Source: JBGTCY01 sp041748615
GTDB lineage: Bacteria > Bacteroidota > Bacteroidia > Chitinophagales > CAIOSU01
Direction: 5' to 3'
DNA length: 35,091 nucleotides
Assembly: GCA_041748615.1 (NCBI GenBank)
Contig: JBGTCY010000329.1
Location: 1 to 35,091, forward strand
The translations under genes and the position numbers were made by a program. Below the pieces are notes generated by a model, which saw only the letters and a program-made list of their open reading frames with translations, was not told where the DNA came from and searched no databases. This document shows, one piece after another, positions 15,980-25,170 of the stretch (position 1 is the stretch's first letter; every line of letters starts with the position of its first letter).

Positions 15980-16042
15980 AGAAACGGATTCACACTTTTA
16001 ATATTGCTCAAAAAAATTTCAGCGCTAAAAAGTTTCCACAAA

Positions 16043-17059
16043 GTGTTCAAAAGGATAACTGTTTCCATCTTCATATTGTTTTTCATTTTTGCGGATGCTA
16101 ACGGTCAGGATCCTGAATTCACGCAGTTCAACGCCTCTCCTCTTCATCTGAATCCGGCTCTTGCGGGTATCGCTTACGGTCCGCGCGTCAATCTCAACTA
16201 CCGCAATCAGTGGCCCTCGTTAGACAAAGGATATGTTACTTACGCTGCATCATTTGATATGCACATTGATGCTATCAGCGGTGGTATCGGCATGTTGATG
16301 ATGGCAGACAGAATAGCTAACGGACTGTTGAGTAATTACCATGTGAGCCTGTTTTACGCTTACCAACTAAAACTGTCCCGGAACTTCGGTATTAAGCTGG
16401 GTGTGCAGGGCGGCTATGGATACCGCACGGTGGATTGGCACCGGCTTACATTTTCAGACCAAATCAATCCCGTAACCGGTTTTAATGACTCCTTTGGAAA
16501 TATCAATCCAACCGGAGAAATTGCGCCCAACAGTTTTAATGTTCACATGGCTGATTTCGGAACCGGCTTCATGGCTTTTTCCAAAAAAATCTATGGCGGC
16601 ATCTCCGTCAGGCATTTAACCAAGCCGAAAGAATCCATCCTGAATGACAGTGACGCCAGGTTATCATTCCGTATCGCCTTGCATGGAGGTGGCGATATTG
16701 ACCTTGCCCCAAAAGACAAAAGGAAGGACTTAATTCTTTCACCTAATGTCATGCTGGCGCAACAAAGTAATTTTACCCAACTCAACCTCGGAACCTATTT
16801 TTACACCAAACACGTATATACCGGAGCGTGGTTCAGACATACTTTCTCGAACTCGGATGCCGTGATGTTCGTAATAGGAATGAAAGTATCATCTATCAGG
16901 GTGGGTTACAGCTATGATTATACTTTATCAGGGTTGCAGGGCGTTTCAGGTGGTGCGCATGAGTTGTCGTTTAGTTTTGTGCGGGGAGGCGATGATAATT
17001 CACTGAATCCAAGGCGCAAATCAGGCGGATTGGACTGTCCAAGATTTTTGAATTTTTGA
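16043..17059 (+). CDS. PorP/SprF family T9SS membrane protein
   Basis: About 338 residues from a GTG at 16043, which gives a signal peptide (VFKRITVSIFILFFIFADANG) directly before the mature start QDPEFTQFNASPLHLNPALAG. This mature start, with L-N-P-A-L-A-G and NYRNQWPSL, is the defining PorP/SprF signature. The open frame extends to 15893, but that extension is not signal-like and overlaps porU. PorP/SprF proteins are outer-membrane barrels that either belong to the T9SS translocon or serve individual type B cargo proteins. Lying between porU and gldJ rather than next to an adhesin, this copy may serve the core machine. A second paralogue is at 24157-25170. Confidence 0.88.
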   Translation: MFKRITVSIFILFFIFADANGQDPEFTQFNASPLHLNPALAGIAYGPRVNLNYRNQWPSLDKGYVTYAASFDMHIDAISGGIGMLMMADRIANGLLSNYHVSLFYAYQLKLSRNFGIKLGVQGGYGYRTVDWHRLTFSDQINPVTGFNDSFGNINPTGEIAPNSFNVHMADFGTGFMAFSKKIYGGISVRHLTKPKESILNDSDARLSFRIALHGGGDIDLAPKDKRKDLILSPNVMLAQQSNFTQLNLGTYFYTKHVYTGAWFRHTFSNSDAVMFVIGMKVSSIRVGYSYDYTLSGLQGVSGGAHELSFSFVRGGDDNSLNPRRKSGGLDCPRFLNF

Positions 17060-17109
17060 TTTTACAATAAAGACACTATTTTAGCGTTTCCAAAAAAATT
17101 TATTTTATC

Positions 17110-18582
17110 ATGAAAAACCACAAATTTCTTTCTCTTGCTTGTTTAGCCATTGTTGTTGTTGCGTTTTCTTCCTGCGGTGGCGGGAAAGGCGGTTCCTCCA
17201 CCACAGGCTGGAAATACAACGACCCTAAGTGGGGCGGTTTTGAAGTCGTGAACTACATGGGTCAGGAAACCGGACCGGGTTTAGTGCTCGTTGAAGGCGG
17301 CACATTTGCGATGGGTCAATCCGAACAGGACATCACTTATGAGCATCACAATACTCCGCGCAGAGTGACCGTAAAGTCCTTTTATATGGACCAAACTGAA
17401 ATTTCAAACCTCCATTATTTAGAATATCTTTATTGGCTTGATAGAGTTTTCGGAGCGGATTATCCTGAAGTAATAAAAAAATCATTGCCGGATACATTAG
17501 TTTGGAGAAGCGAGCTTTCCTACAATGAACCATACGTTGAATATTACCTTCGCCACCCGGCTTACAGAGATTACCCCGTTGTAGGTGTAAACTGGCTGCA
17601 GGCAAATGAATACTGCAAATGGAGAACAGACAGGGTGAACGAAAAACTGCTCATTGACCGCGGCATCTTAGACCTTAATCCCAATCAGATTAATGAGGAT
17701 AACTTCAATACAAAATCATATCTCATTGGTCAGTATGAAGGGATGGTGAAGAAAAACCTGCCCGACCTGAATCCCTCCGGAACAGGTGAGCGTAAGGTAA
17801 GATTTGAAGACGGTATCGTTCAACCGGACTATCGCCTCCCGACAGAAGCTGAGTGGGAATATGCAGCGCTCGCTTTGAGAGGTAATCAGCCATATGCTGA
17901 TGAAGAAAGAATCACGGACAGAAGAATTTATCCTTGGAATGGAACCAGTGTTCGCTTCCCGAAAGGTGGCGGTTGGCAGGGAGCGATTCTCGCCAACTTC
18001 GTAAGAGGACAAGGTGACTACATGGGATTAGCCGGTAAACTGAACGACAATGCTGAAATCACAGCGCCTGTTCAGTCTTTTTTCCCCAATGATTTTGGAC
18101 TTTATAACATGGCGGGTAACGTGAGCGAGTGGGTGATGGATGTTTACAGACCCATGTCCAGCCAGGATTTCAACGACCTGAATCCCTACAGAGGTAATAT
18201 TTACATGACCTTGGAGTTGGATGCTGACGGTATTCCTGTTGAAAAAGACAGCCTCGGCAGAGTGAAATATGAAAAAGTGAAAGATGAAGATAATGTGAAC
18301 AGAATGAATTACAAAAAAGCTGAAGTGGTTGACTACGTTGACGGTGATGAAATTTCAGGTGCTGCTTATGGTTATGGCATCACGAGCTTAGTGAATAACA
18401 AAGCACGTGTTTACAAAGGCGGTTCGTGGGCTGACAGGGCTTATTACCTTGCCCCGGCTTCAAGAAGATACCTTGATGAAGAACAATCAACCTCTACTAT
18501 TGGCTTTCGTTGCGCGATGGACAGGGTCGGAAGCCCTGCTGGCAACTCCATGGAAGGCGGAAATCAATTTAAGAAGCGCTAA
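17110..18582 (+). CDS. gldJ: Gliding motility / T9SS lipoprotein GldJ
   Basis: 490-residue lipoprotein: signal peptide with lipobox AFSSC, acylated Cys at residue 22. An SUMF1/FGE-like domain follows (about 60-475) with VEGGTFAMGQSEQD, DYRLPTEAEWEYAA, NMAGNVSEWVMDVY, YKGGSW and GFRCAMD. Features that point to GldJ rather than GldK are TGWKYNDPKWGGF near the N-terminus, DTLVWR, and YLRHPAYRDYPVVGVNW with KWRTDRVNE. GldJ stabilises GldK in the periplasmic ring of the T9SS and is needed for gliding in Flavobacterium. gldJ next to porU-porV is a conserved arrangement; here it follows the PorP/SprF gene by 50 bases and is probably co-transcribed with it. Confidence 0.93.
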   Translation: MKNHKFLSLACLAIVVVAFSSCGGGKGGSSTTGWKYNDPKWGGFEVVNYMGQETGPGLVLVEGGTFAMGQSEQDITYEHHNTPRRVTVKSFYMDQTEISNLHYLEYLYWLDRVFGADYPEVIKKSLPDTLVWRSELSYNEPYVEYYLRHPAYRDYPVVGVNWLQANEYCKWRTDRVNEKLLIDRGILDLNPNQINEDNFNTKSYLIGQYEGMVKKNLPDLNPSGTGERKVRFEDGIVQPDYRLPTEAEWEYAALALRGNQPYADEERITDRRIYPWNGTSVRFPKGGGWQGAILANFVRGQGDYMGLAGKLNDNAEITAPVQSFFPNDFGLYNMAGNVSEWVMDVYRPMSSQDFNDLNPYRGNIYMTLELDADGIPVEKDSLGRVKYEKVKDEDNVNRMNYKKAEVVDYVDGDEISGAAYGYGITSLVNNKARVYKGGSWADRAYYLAPASRRYLDEEQSTSTIGFRCAMDRVGSPAGNSMEGGNQFKKR

Positions 18583-18602
18583 TCAGCTAATAATTGACAA
18601 AT

Positions 18603-18633
18603 AAAAAAGGCGGTTGAACAACCGCCTTTTTTT
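18603..18633. terminator. Bidirectional intrinsic terminator
   Basis: AAAAAAGGCGGTT (18603-18615) pairs with AACCGCCTTTTTTT (18620-18633) around a GAAC tetraloop. T runs on both strands allow it to end gldJ (rightward) and the type A sorted protein gene (leftward), whose stop codon overlaps the tract. Confidence 0.92.
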
Positions 18634-19519
18634 ATTGCCTGCCTATTGAGGGTAGTTTTACAATCCTTCTTATTCCCAAATTTCCTGATTTATCGGTCAG
18701 TTTAAGCACGTATGTTCCTGAAGTTAATCCATATAGATTGGCTGACTGCATATCATAAGATACTTTAACAAGTTGTCCGCTTAAATCAAAAATCTCTATT
18801 CTCTCTAAGTTCGTTGGAAAAACAAATCTTATGTCTCCCGATGTTGGGTTTGGGAAAATGTTAAAATGCTCTTTACCTGCTTCAATAATTCCGATGAAGA
18901 TAAAAGTGTAAGTACAAGAAGGAGCAATATGAGTTTCATAAAATCCAATGATTGTATCTTCATAGCATCTCAATCCCAAAGGTTCATTACTATCAAAAAC
19001 TATGTTGTGACAATTTGCCCTTTCATCTGGAAATAAGAAATGAGTGCTCCCAATGCTTTCAATGATAGTATTTCCTATGCTAAGAATACTATCGGTTACA
19101 TGCAGCACTTTTAAAGTATCTCCGTTGATAACTAGTTGGCTTATTGAGTCAACCCTCACTATTGAAAAACAAGAGTCATAAAGTTGGATTTGCCATGTAT
19201 TGCCTGGAAGCGTGTTAAAGTCATACAGGATTGTAAATGTGTCAATATGTTGATTGTACCAATATACGATGTCATTATCTTCGTAAGTAATCATGGTTTT
19301 CAGAACTGTAGAATTATGAAATGCCCATGTAATTTTTTTACATAAACGATTTTCGAATATAGTGTCTCCAGTTACTTCTGCTCTGATGTAAGTCTCACCC
19401 GGACTCATGCCGGGTTTGTATCCATAATACCAAACAGCTCCGTCAACAGCCCATCTTTGACCATAAATGTTCATGGATAAAAATGAAAAAAGTACTGCTA
19501 ATATAAAACTATATCGCAT
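18632..19519 (-). CDS. Secreted protein with T9SS type A sorting domain
   Basis: About 295 residues from the ATG at 19517-19519 (MRYSFILAVLFSFLSMNIYG signal peptide); a TTG six codons upstream is not needed. The central part has no recognised domain: a Trp/Tyr-rich beta protein with WYNQHIDTFTILYDFNTLPG and four scattered Cys. The last ~75 residues are a type A C-terminal sorting domain: FNIFPNPTSGDIRFVF, IEIFDLSGQLV, GLTSGTYVLKL and a final IRRIVKL. It should be exported through the T9SS and cleaved by PorU. It lies 18 bases downstream of the S74 gene on the same strand, suggesting one transcript. Function unknown. Confidence 0.85.
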   Translation of the reverse strand: MRYSFILAVLFSFLSMNIYGQRWAVDGAVWYYGYKPGMSPGETYIRAEVTGDTIFENRLCKKITWAFHNSTVLKTMITYEDNDIVYWYNQHIDTFTILYDFNTLPGNTWQIQLYDSCFSIVRVDSISQLVINGDTLKVLHVTDSILSIGNTIIESIGSTHFLFPDERANCHNIVFDSNEPLGLRCYEDTIIGFYETHIAPSCTYTFIFIGIIEAGKEHFNIFPNPTSGDIRFVFPTNLERIEIFDLSGQLVKVSYDMQSANLYGLTSGTYVLKLTDKSGNLGIRRIVKLPSIGRQ

Positions 19520-19537
19520 GGTATAATTTGCCGCCAA

Positions 19538-21868
19538 CTATTGTTTCACATTGTAATTTTCGACAGCGGAATTATTTGAGAAATGATTCAGCATTTCATT
19601 GCGCAGTTTCTCAACATCACTTTGCAGTTTTTCTAATTGTTGCTTGGTTTGTTGATGCGCTGCCTTTTCAGCTTCAAAAGCAGCCTGTTGTTCCTGGATG
19701 GCGCGGGTGAGTACTGTGGTGAAGCGGGCATAATCCATTGACCAGCTATCCGTGTTTTCATTTGTCGGTTTTTGAACGATTTCCGGGAATAATTCATATA
19801 CTTCCTGGGCGATGAATCCTATTTCTTTATTTTTTGAAAGATTACCGGTCCCATATAAATTGCCACTTTCATCAACCTGGTAATTTTCCCAATCATATTT
19901 CAAGGGATTGAGCTGCATGAGTTTGGGCAATACCGAGCCGATTTGTTCCCTGTTGTGCTTGAATCTGCCGTCAGAATAAACCGTCCATGCATTCGCTCTG
20001 CCCTGACCATTGGCGCTGCCTTCGTTGGGCAACATGATTCTGAAAGTAGGGTTGGCTACGCTTAGTCCGACATATCCATTGGAACTTAACATCGTGAAAT
20101 GAGGGGTGGTGGCAAAAGCAGCATCGTTTGTATTGCCGGTGTGGATGGCGAAACTTGAAGTATTATACTGGTATCCGATGGACCAAATGGTGGAAGCGCC
20201 ACGGGCAAGGTTGATATACTGACCATTAGCGCCAACGGGCTTGGTGATGGATAATCCGCCATGATAGGTTTTTGTATGAGCTGTTCCAAATGGGCTGATA
20301 GACAACATCGGACCATTGGAAGTACTGCTGGGGTTTTCAATTTCAAAATCAAACAACCCTTCAAATGAATTGATGTTAGTTCCGGTATATGAACCGATAG
20401 AAAGTTTGTCTGTGCCGCTGGATGCATTTTGGTCGTTGCCGATACCGATACGCAGTTCTGAAGCATTGGAGCTGTTGTTATAGCGGGCGATGAACAACAG
20501 GTCGTTGTTGTCACTGTCAATTCCACCACCAAATCCCGGACCTCCGGAAAAATAAAGCAGGTTGCCATAGTTGTTTCCACCATTGGTGAACCCGGAAGGA
20601 TTAATTAAACCTACCCGTACATCACCGGCAACTTGTAATTTGTTAACAGGAGTTGTTGTGCCGATACCGACACTGCCTGTTGAACCGCCTGTGCCGCCTC
20701 TCACCGTCAGTACATCCGCGTTTTCAAGGTTGAAATTGATGAGCGCTTCACTGCCGCTTTCACTGAAAGTGACAAGATGATCTTTGTTTGTTTGAAAGCG
20801 CATGTTGTTTTGTGAAAAATGCAGCAAGTCGGTGCCGCTGTTTTGAATGTAATAGTTGTTGTTTGTGAAATACATTCTTCCGGTCACTCTTGCATCACCG
20901 GTGACATCGAGCCTGTGCGCAGGGGTGGAGGTGCCGATACCCACGCGGTCAGTCAGCGTTGCCGGATACATGTTGCCGGTACCCGCGCCTGCCCAGTCAT
21001 TATCATCCACATTAAAAGAACCGCTGCCACCACCCTGGCTTAGGCTCCAACTGACGTTAATGCCGGTTTTCGAAATATTCAAAGTCTGCAACTCATTGGT
21101 GGGGCTTGAATCAGCGTCATTAATGCTGAAAGTTGTTCCTGTTCCTTTTGAGATATTAATCGTGACATTTGAACCGGTGGTGATGGAAGAAAGATTCTGC
21201 AATTCGTTCGTAGAATCTTTATCAAAATCATTGGGGTCGGAAGGAATAAAGGTTGTAAGAATACCGCAATTATCCACCAATGAAAGCTCCTGTGTGGAAG
21301 TATTGTAAAACATCGCGTTATTGCATTCATTGGTCGGGTCGTTATCGAGATCAATTACATCATCGCCATCCCAAATATCTTCACCTAATGTGCGTGTGCT
21401 GACATTGCCGCTTGCGTCAATCGTTAAGACCAATTGGTTTGAATTGGAGGTGCCGATACCACTGAAACGAAGTGAACCCACCGTATGTAATTTTGCCAAT
21501 GGATTAACGGTACCGATACCGATATTACCCGATACCGCAGGATACAGATTGTTTCCTGAAACAATCCAGTCGCCATCCGACAGTTTCGGGTAAAGCTGCC
21601 ACGCGGAACCTGTCCAGTAATAGAACAGATTATCATTGATGTCATACACGGTCAACCCGGCATCATTCGCACCGGAAGGCGCTAAAGCAAGCCGCTGTGC
21701 GGTATTCATGCGCGGCATCATGAATCCCTTTTCCGTGGACGATAGTTCGAGAATAGCTTTTGGATTCGGAAATAAAGTGCCGATACCCACATTTTCCTGT
21801 GCCCTTGCACTCATGCCAAGCATGAACGTGATTTGCACAACCATCAATGTTTTCAATAAATTTTTCAT
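19538..21868 (-). CDS. Fibre-like protein with C-terminal S74 endosialidase-chaperone domain
   Basis: About 776 residues from the ATG at 21866-21868 (MKNLLKTLMVVQITFMLGMSARAQ signal peptide, written here in part as the h-region); the frame is open further to 21931 without signal features. At least four copies of a V/I-GIGT-x-x-P-x-x-(K/R)-L motif (GIGTLFPNP, GIGTVNPLAKL, GIGTSTPAHRL, GIGTTTPVNKL) punctuate beta-rich segments, as in phage tail-fibre stems. The C-terminal S74 domain (about 628-735) has YSDGRFKHNREQIG with the Ser-Asp dyad used for self-cleavage, LNPLKYDW and GFIAQEVYELFPEIV, then a coiled coil. Such domains trimerise a beta-helical stalk and then cut themselves off. It has no T9SS domain. 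Confidence 0.88.
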   Translation of the reverse strand: MKNLLKTLMVVQITFMLGMSARAQENVGIGTLFPNPKAILELSSTEKGFMMPRMNTAQRLALAPSGANDAGLTVYDINDNLFYYWTGSAWQLYPKLSDGDWIVSGNNLYPAVSGNIGIGTVNPLAKLHTVGSLRFSGIGTSNSNQLVLTIDASGNVSTRTLGEDIWDGDDVIDLDNDPTNECNNAMFYNTSTQELSLVDNCGILTTFIPSDPNDFDKDSTNELQNLSSITTGSNVTINISKGTGTTFSINDADSSPTNELQTLNISKTGINVSWSLSQGGGSGSFNVDDNDWAGAGTGNMYPATLTDRVGIGTSTPAHRLDVTGDARVTGRMYFTNNNYYIQNSGTDLLHFSQNNMRFQTNKDHLVTFSESGSEALINFNLENADVLTVRGGTGGSTGSVGIGTTTPVNKLQVAGDVRVGLINPSGFTNGGNNYGNLLYFSGGPGFGGGIDSDNNDLLFIARYNNSSNASELRIGIGNDQNASSGTDKLSIGSYTGTNINSFEGLFDFEIENPSSTSNGPMLSISPFGTAHTKTYHGGLSITKPVGANGQYINLARGASTIWSIGYQYNTSSFAIHTGNTNDAAFATTPHFTMLSSNGYVGLSVANPTFRIMLPNEGSANGQGRANAWTVYSDGRFKHNREQIGSVLPKLMQLNPLKYDWENYQVDESGNLYGTGNLSKNKEIGFIAQEVYELFPEIVQKPTNENTDSWSMDYARFTTVLTRAIQEQQAAFEAEKAAHQQTKQQLEKLQSDVEKLRNEMLNHFSNNSAVENYNVKQ

Positions 21869-21992
21869 GGCTATTGATTTATGTAACTCTGAAAAAAAGT
21901 AAACTATTTTCTGAATCAAATTTATGTTCAACAGAACTCATCTGCGAATGAATTTGCTAACGATCCTATTAATTTAAAGTCAAAAATGAACC

Positions 21993-22089
21993 TTGAGGGC
22001 AGTTCTGAAAATTGCTCTTTTTGACTTGCCTCATCCCTTCCTTCTCCAAAAGAGAAGGGATAGATGGTAATTTTTAGAACTGCCCTTAA
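21993..22089. repeat. Nested inverted-repeat element between S74 and OmpA genes
   Basis: A 23-base left arm (21993-22015, containing GGGCAGTTCTGAAAATTG) faces a 23-base right arm (22067-22089). All three non-identities are G/T positions that still pair as G-U in a plus-strand transcript. Inside is a second stem, CCTTCTC (22040-22046) with GAGAAGG (22052-22058), loop CAAAA. The layout suggests a small palindromic mobile-type element (MITE or REP-like) or a structured RNA. No transposase is nearby. Confidence 0.6.
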
Positions 22090-22122
22090 ATATCAAAACA
22101 GATTATATCAAGATAAATGTTA

Positions 22123-24147
22123 TCAATCGAAAATAATCATATCCCCAACGCGGCTCAATTCCCCCACCACCATAAACTCTGTTCTGCGGTTTAGTTTTCT
22201 TCCATCAGGATTGTCGGTGCCATCAGGTTTTAAATTTGGCGCAACAGGCACGGTTTGTCCGTAACCTTTCGGTATCAGTCGTTTTCCCTCTATGCCGAGG
22301 CTTACCAAGTATTTCACGCAACTTTCAGCGCGTTGCTGAGATAGTTTTTGATTGTAATCCGCTTTTCCCACATTATCGGTATGTGAACTGATTTCCACAA
22401 CTAATTTGGGGTTTTCCATCAGCAGGTCAAACAACCTGCGCAACACTACTTTTGATTCTTCCGTCAAATTTGTTTTGTCAAACTCATAATAGACATTTTC
22501 AAGACGATAGGTTCTGTTTTTTTCGATTTTCATCAGCGCAATTTCCCGGTTCATAATTTCTGATTCCAATAAATCTTTGGTACTGACTTTGAAAATTTCC
22601 GGGAAGTAGGCTTTCTTTTGAATTTTGAATTCATAAAATTTTCCGGCTGTCAAATCATAAGAAAATTTGAAATCACCAACCAACAATTCATCATACAAGG
22701 TGGTTTTATTTTCACCTTTAAATTCAAATACTTCTACCCTTGCTCCCGTGAGTAACACAGGGTCGCTTTCACCTTTTTCATAAACCCTGCCTCTGAAACT
22801 TAAAACAGGAACACTCAAATCTTCAGCGACAAAAATATCATCGCAGCAGGTGGCGCTTTTCAATCCGATGATTCCGGGGCGATTCGAAACGAAATAATAG
22901 ATTTTCGGCAACTCCCCTCTCGTGAAATAAAAATCATCTACACTCGAGTTTAGTGGGAACCCCAGGTTTTGAGGTTTCGTCCAACCCGATTTCATTCCAG
23001 AAGAAGAAAAAATATCCAATCCGCCAAACCCGATATGCCCGTTTGAACTGAAATGAAGTTTGTTTTTAAAATAAAATGGTGTCACTTCATCATCAATGGT
23101 ATTAATGACATTTCCAAGATTGACAGCGGGCTTAGCGGTGCCGTCAAATTTCACTTCGCTGTACCAAATATCAAAACCGCCTATTCCGCCAGTCCGGTTG
23201 GATGAAAAATAAAGAATATCAGTGGTTGAGTCTCCAAAAGCCGGTGCGGGATGCGTATTGTTAAACTTGCCGTCATTGACTTCTCTGCCCAAAAGAATCG
23301 GCTGTCCCCAGAAACCGTTTTCAAAATGTGAAAGCAAAATTTCACAACGGATGTTTGCCTCGCCATTGTCCGTGCATTGTGTGAAATACATCCGCTTTCC
23401 ATCCGCAGAAAAAGCGGGATTGCCGCTATGAATTTGTGATGAGTTCACTTCTCCTTTCACCAATTTCCCTTTCTGCCAGTTGTTGGAATTTTTTTCCGAA
23501 ACAAAAATATGCGATAAAGGAAATTCAGGATTCAGGCTCGTGTCACGGTTGAGCGAGGCATAGTAGAGTTTATCCTCACGGACTGCCGGTGCGTATTCCG
23601 CATAAGGTGTATTGAGGGAATCGCCCAAATGAGCTACTCTGAAATCTGTCGGCTTTTCGATATTTACACGGGCAAATTCACAGGCTTCAATTTCTCTTTT
23701 CGCCCGCGTGAGATTATCTCCATCCGCGCGCAAAGCAAATTTGGCAAAGGCATATTTTGCCTCATCATATTTCGCGTTCATTTTCAGCATCATGGCGTAT
23801 CTGAAATAGGAAAGTGGGTAATTTCCGTCTGCGCCACTTTCAATCAGTTTTCCAAACCATTTTTCAGCGGTCGCGTAATCTCTTGCCTTATAAAAACTTT
23901 CACCCAACTGATATACACAATAGTGATTGTCCGGTTTTTCATTGAGCGCTTCTTTGTAAACTTCTATCGCGTCATAGTAATTACCGGCATTGAACAAAGC
24001 ATCCGCATATTTAACTTTTGTTTTAAAGGGCAGCGTTTTTTGTTTGACTACCGTATCGTTTTTCTCACTTTTTTGTGCGAAAACAGACAACGGAATGCCT
24101 CCCAAAACCAACAAGGATAATAAGACGGATAGAAGAGGTTGCATCAT
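22123..24147 (-). CDS. OmpA family protein with TPR and beta-propeller (PorE-like)
   Basis: 674-residue exported protein, signal peptide about 1-24 (ending SVFAQ). Domains in order: TPR-like helices (about 45-150, ADALFNAGNYYDAIEVYKEAL), a PD40-type beta-propeller (about 170-460, with repeated YFSSNRTGGIGGFDIW and FSSNGHIGFGGLDIF units), a carboxypeptidase-regulatory-like beta domain (about 470-560), and a C-terminal OmpA peptidoglycan-binding domain (YYEFDKTNLTEES, ISSHTDNVG, NRRTEFMV). This is the domain order of PorE of Porphyromonas gingivalis, but no lipobox is seen. In F. johnsoniae an OmpA-family gene follows sprB-sprF; the order is the same here, 9 bases after the SprF gene. It likely anchors the surface complex to peptidoglycan. 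Confidence 0.88.
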   Translation of the reverse strand: MMQPLLSVLLSLLVLGGIPLSVFAQKSEKNDTVVKQKTLPFKTKVKYADALFNAGNYYDAIEVYKEALNEKPDNHYCVYQLGESFYKARDYATAEKWFGKLIESGADGNYPLSYFRYAMMLKMNAKYDEAKYAFAKFALRADGDNLTRAKREIEACEFARVNIEKPTDFRVAHLGDSLNTPYAEYAPAVREDKLYYASLNRDTSLNPEFPLSHIFVSEKNSNNWQKGKLVKGEVNSSQIHSGNPAFSADGKRMYFTQCTDNGEANIRCEILLSHFENGFWGQPILLGREVNDGKFNNTHPAPAFGDSTTDILYFSSNRTGGIGGFDIWYSEVKFDGTAKPAVNLGNVINTIDDEVTPFYFKNKLHFSSNGHIGFGGLDIFSSSGMKSGWTKPQNLGFPLNSSVDDFYFTRGELPKIYYFVSNRPGIIGLKSATCCDDIFVAEDLSVPVLSFRGRVYEKGESDPVLLTGARVEVFEFKGENKTTLYDELLVGDFKFSYDLTAGKFYEFKIQKKAYFPEIFKVSTKDLLESEIMNREIALMKIEKNRTYRLENVYYEFDKTNLTEESKVVLRRLFDLLMENPKLVVEISSHTDNVGKADYNQKLSQQRAESCVKYLVSLGIEGKRLIPKGYGQTVPVAPNLKPDGTDNPDGRKLNRRTEFMVVGELSRVGDMIIFD

Positions 24148-24156
24148 TTTTTTTTA

Positions 24157-25170
24157 TCAGAATCTTGGACAATATAGTGATGGTGTTACATCAGGAACCG
24201 GGATATATCTGCCGGTATAAATTAAAGAAATTTCAAGACCACCCCCGGTTCGCTGTAAATCAGATGCAGTCAAATCATAACTGACCGCCAGTCTTAATCC
24301 TTTGATATCCATTCCAAAGTAGGGAATCACTGCGTCATTCAGCCGGTAATAACCTCCGAGATACAGCGCAACCTCATCTGTAAACGGAATACCCGCGGAT
24401 AATCCCGTAGTGATTTCCTGTGCCTTTGCACGCGTCATATAAACGAAAGAGGGCAACAGTTTGAATTTTTGAGCAAGCCTGAAATCCGCTCCGAAATGCG
24501 CGGTGTGTCGAATGGGCAGTTTGTTGGTTTCCTGTGAAAATGAGAAATCGGGTTGCAAGACATGGAATGCGGCATAACCGGCATTCATTGAAACCTTTTC
24601 GCTGAATTTTGAACTCCAGTCAAATCCCGCCTGTAAATCAAAACCGGAAACATTGCCCGGCAATTGGTCAGCGCTGATGCCATTCAGCATTTCATCCTGT
24701 AAAAAAATCTGGTCGGCAAGACGGATATTGGCAAGGTCTAATCGCTTTTGTAAAAATCCTCCCTGAACACCCCAAGATAGATAATGGTCTCTCGAGTTCC
24801 CGAGTGATTTATGATATGCCAGCGACAACATGCCGGAAAAATTCGTGAGCCTGCCACCGGCAGAACGGTCGTTAATCATATTGACGCCAATGCCTAAAAT
24901 ATCTTTTGACTTAAACCGTATCGGAAAATCAGCGCTAAAAGTGGGAGTGGAGAAGGTGCTTTTTCCGCTGGTGATGCCGAGCCATTGGTTTCGGTAATTA
25001 AATGTCACGCGGAATGTGCCGTCAATTTTTCCGGTGAGCGCGGGATTCAGGCTCAACGGAACATTAAAATATTGAGAATAATGAGTGTCTTGCGCACAAA
25101 GAATTTCAACTTGCAATGCGCCAGCAACCAACAACAGCATGATATGGAGAGTAATTATTTTTTTTATCAT
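24157..25170 (-). CDS. PorP/SprF family membrane protein, SprF-like
   Basis: 337 residues with signal peptide (about 1-26, ending EILCAQ) and the PorP/SprF mature signature DTHYSQYFNVPLSLNPALTG followed by FNYRNQWLGI. The rest is amphipathic beta-strand. The start overlaps the stop of the upstream SprB-repeat gene by 4 bp, indicating translational coupling. In F. johnsoniae SprF is required for surface delivery of its neighbour SprB, a type B sorted adhesin; the same gene order here suggests this protein serves the adhesin at 25167-27374. A small Cys-Pro-Arg-Phe tail closes the protein. Confidence 0.9.
   Translation of the reverse strand: MIKKIITLHIMLLLVAGALQVEILCAQDTHYSQYFNVPLSLNPALTGKIDGTFRVTFNYRNQWLGITSGKSTFSTPTFSADFPIRFKSKDILGIGVNMINDRSAGGRLTNFSGMLSLAYHKSLGNSRDHYLSWGVQGGFLQKRLDLANIRLADQIFLQDEMLNGISADQLPGNVSGFDLQAGFDWSSKFSEKVSMNAGYAAFHVLQPDFSFSQETNKLPIRHTAHFGADFRLAQKFKLLPSFVYMTRAKAQEITTGLSAGIPFTDEVALYLGGYYRLNDAVIPYFGMDIKGLRLAVSYDLTASDLQRTGGGLEISLIYTGRYIPVPDVTPSLYCPRF

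Noticed and set aside
12100..16086. PorU starting at the ATG at 16086
   Set aside because: It adds 56 residues ahead of a good signal peptide and overlaps the divergent PorP/SprF gene; the GTG at 15918 is preferred.
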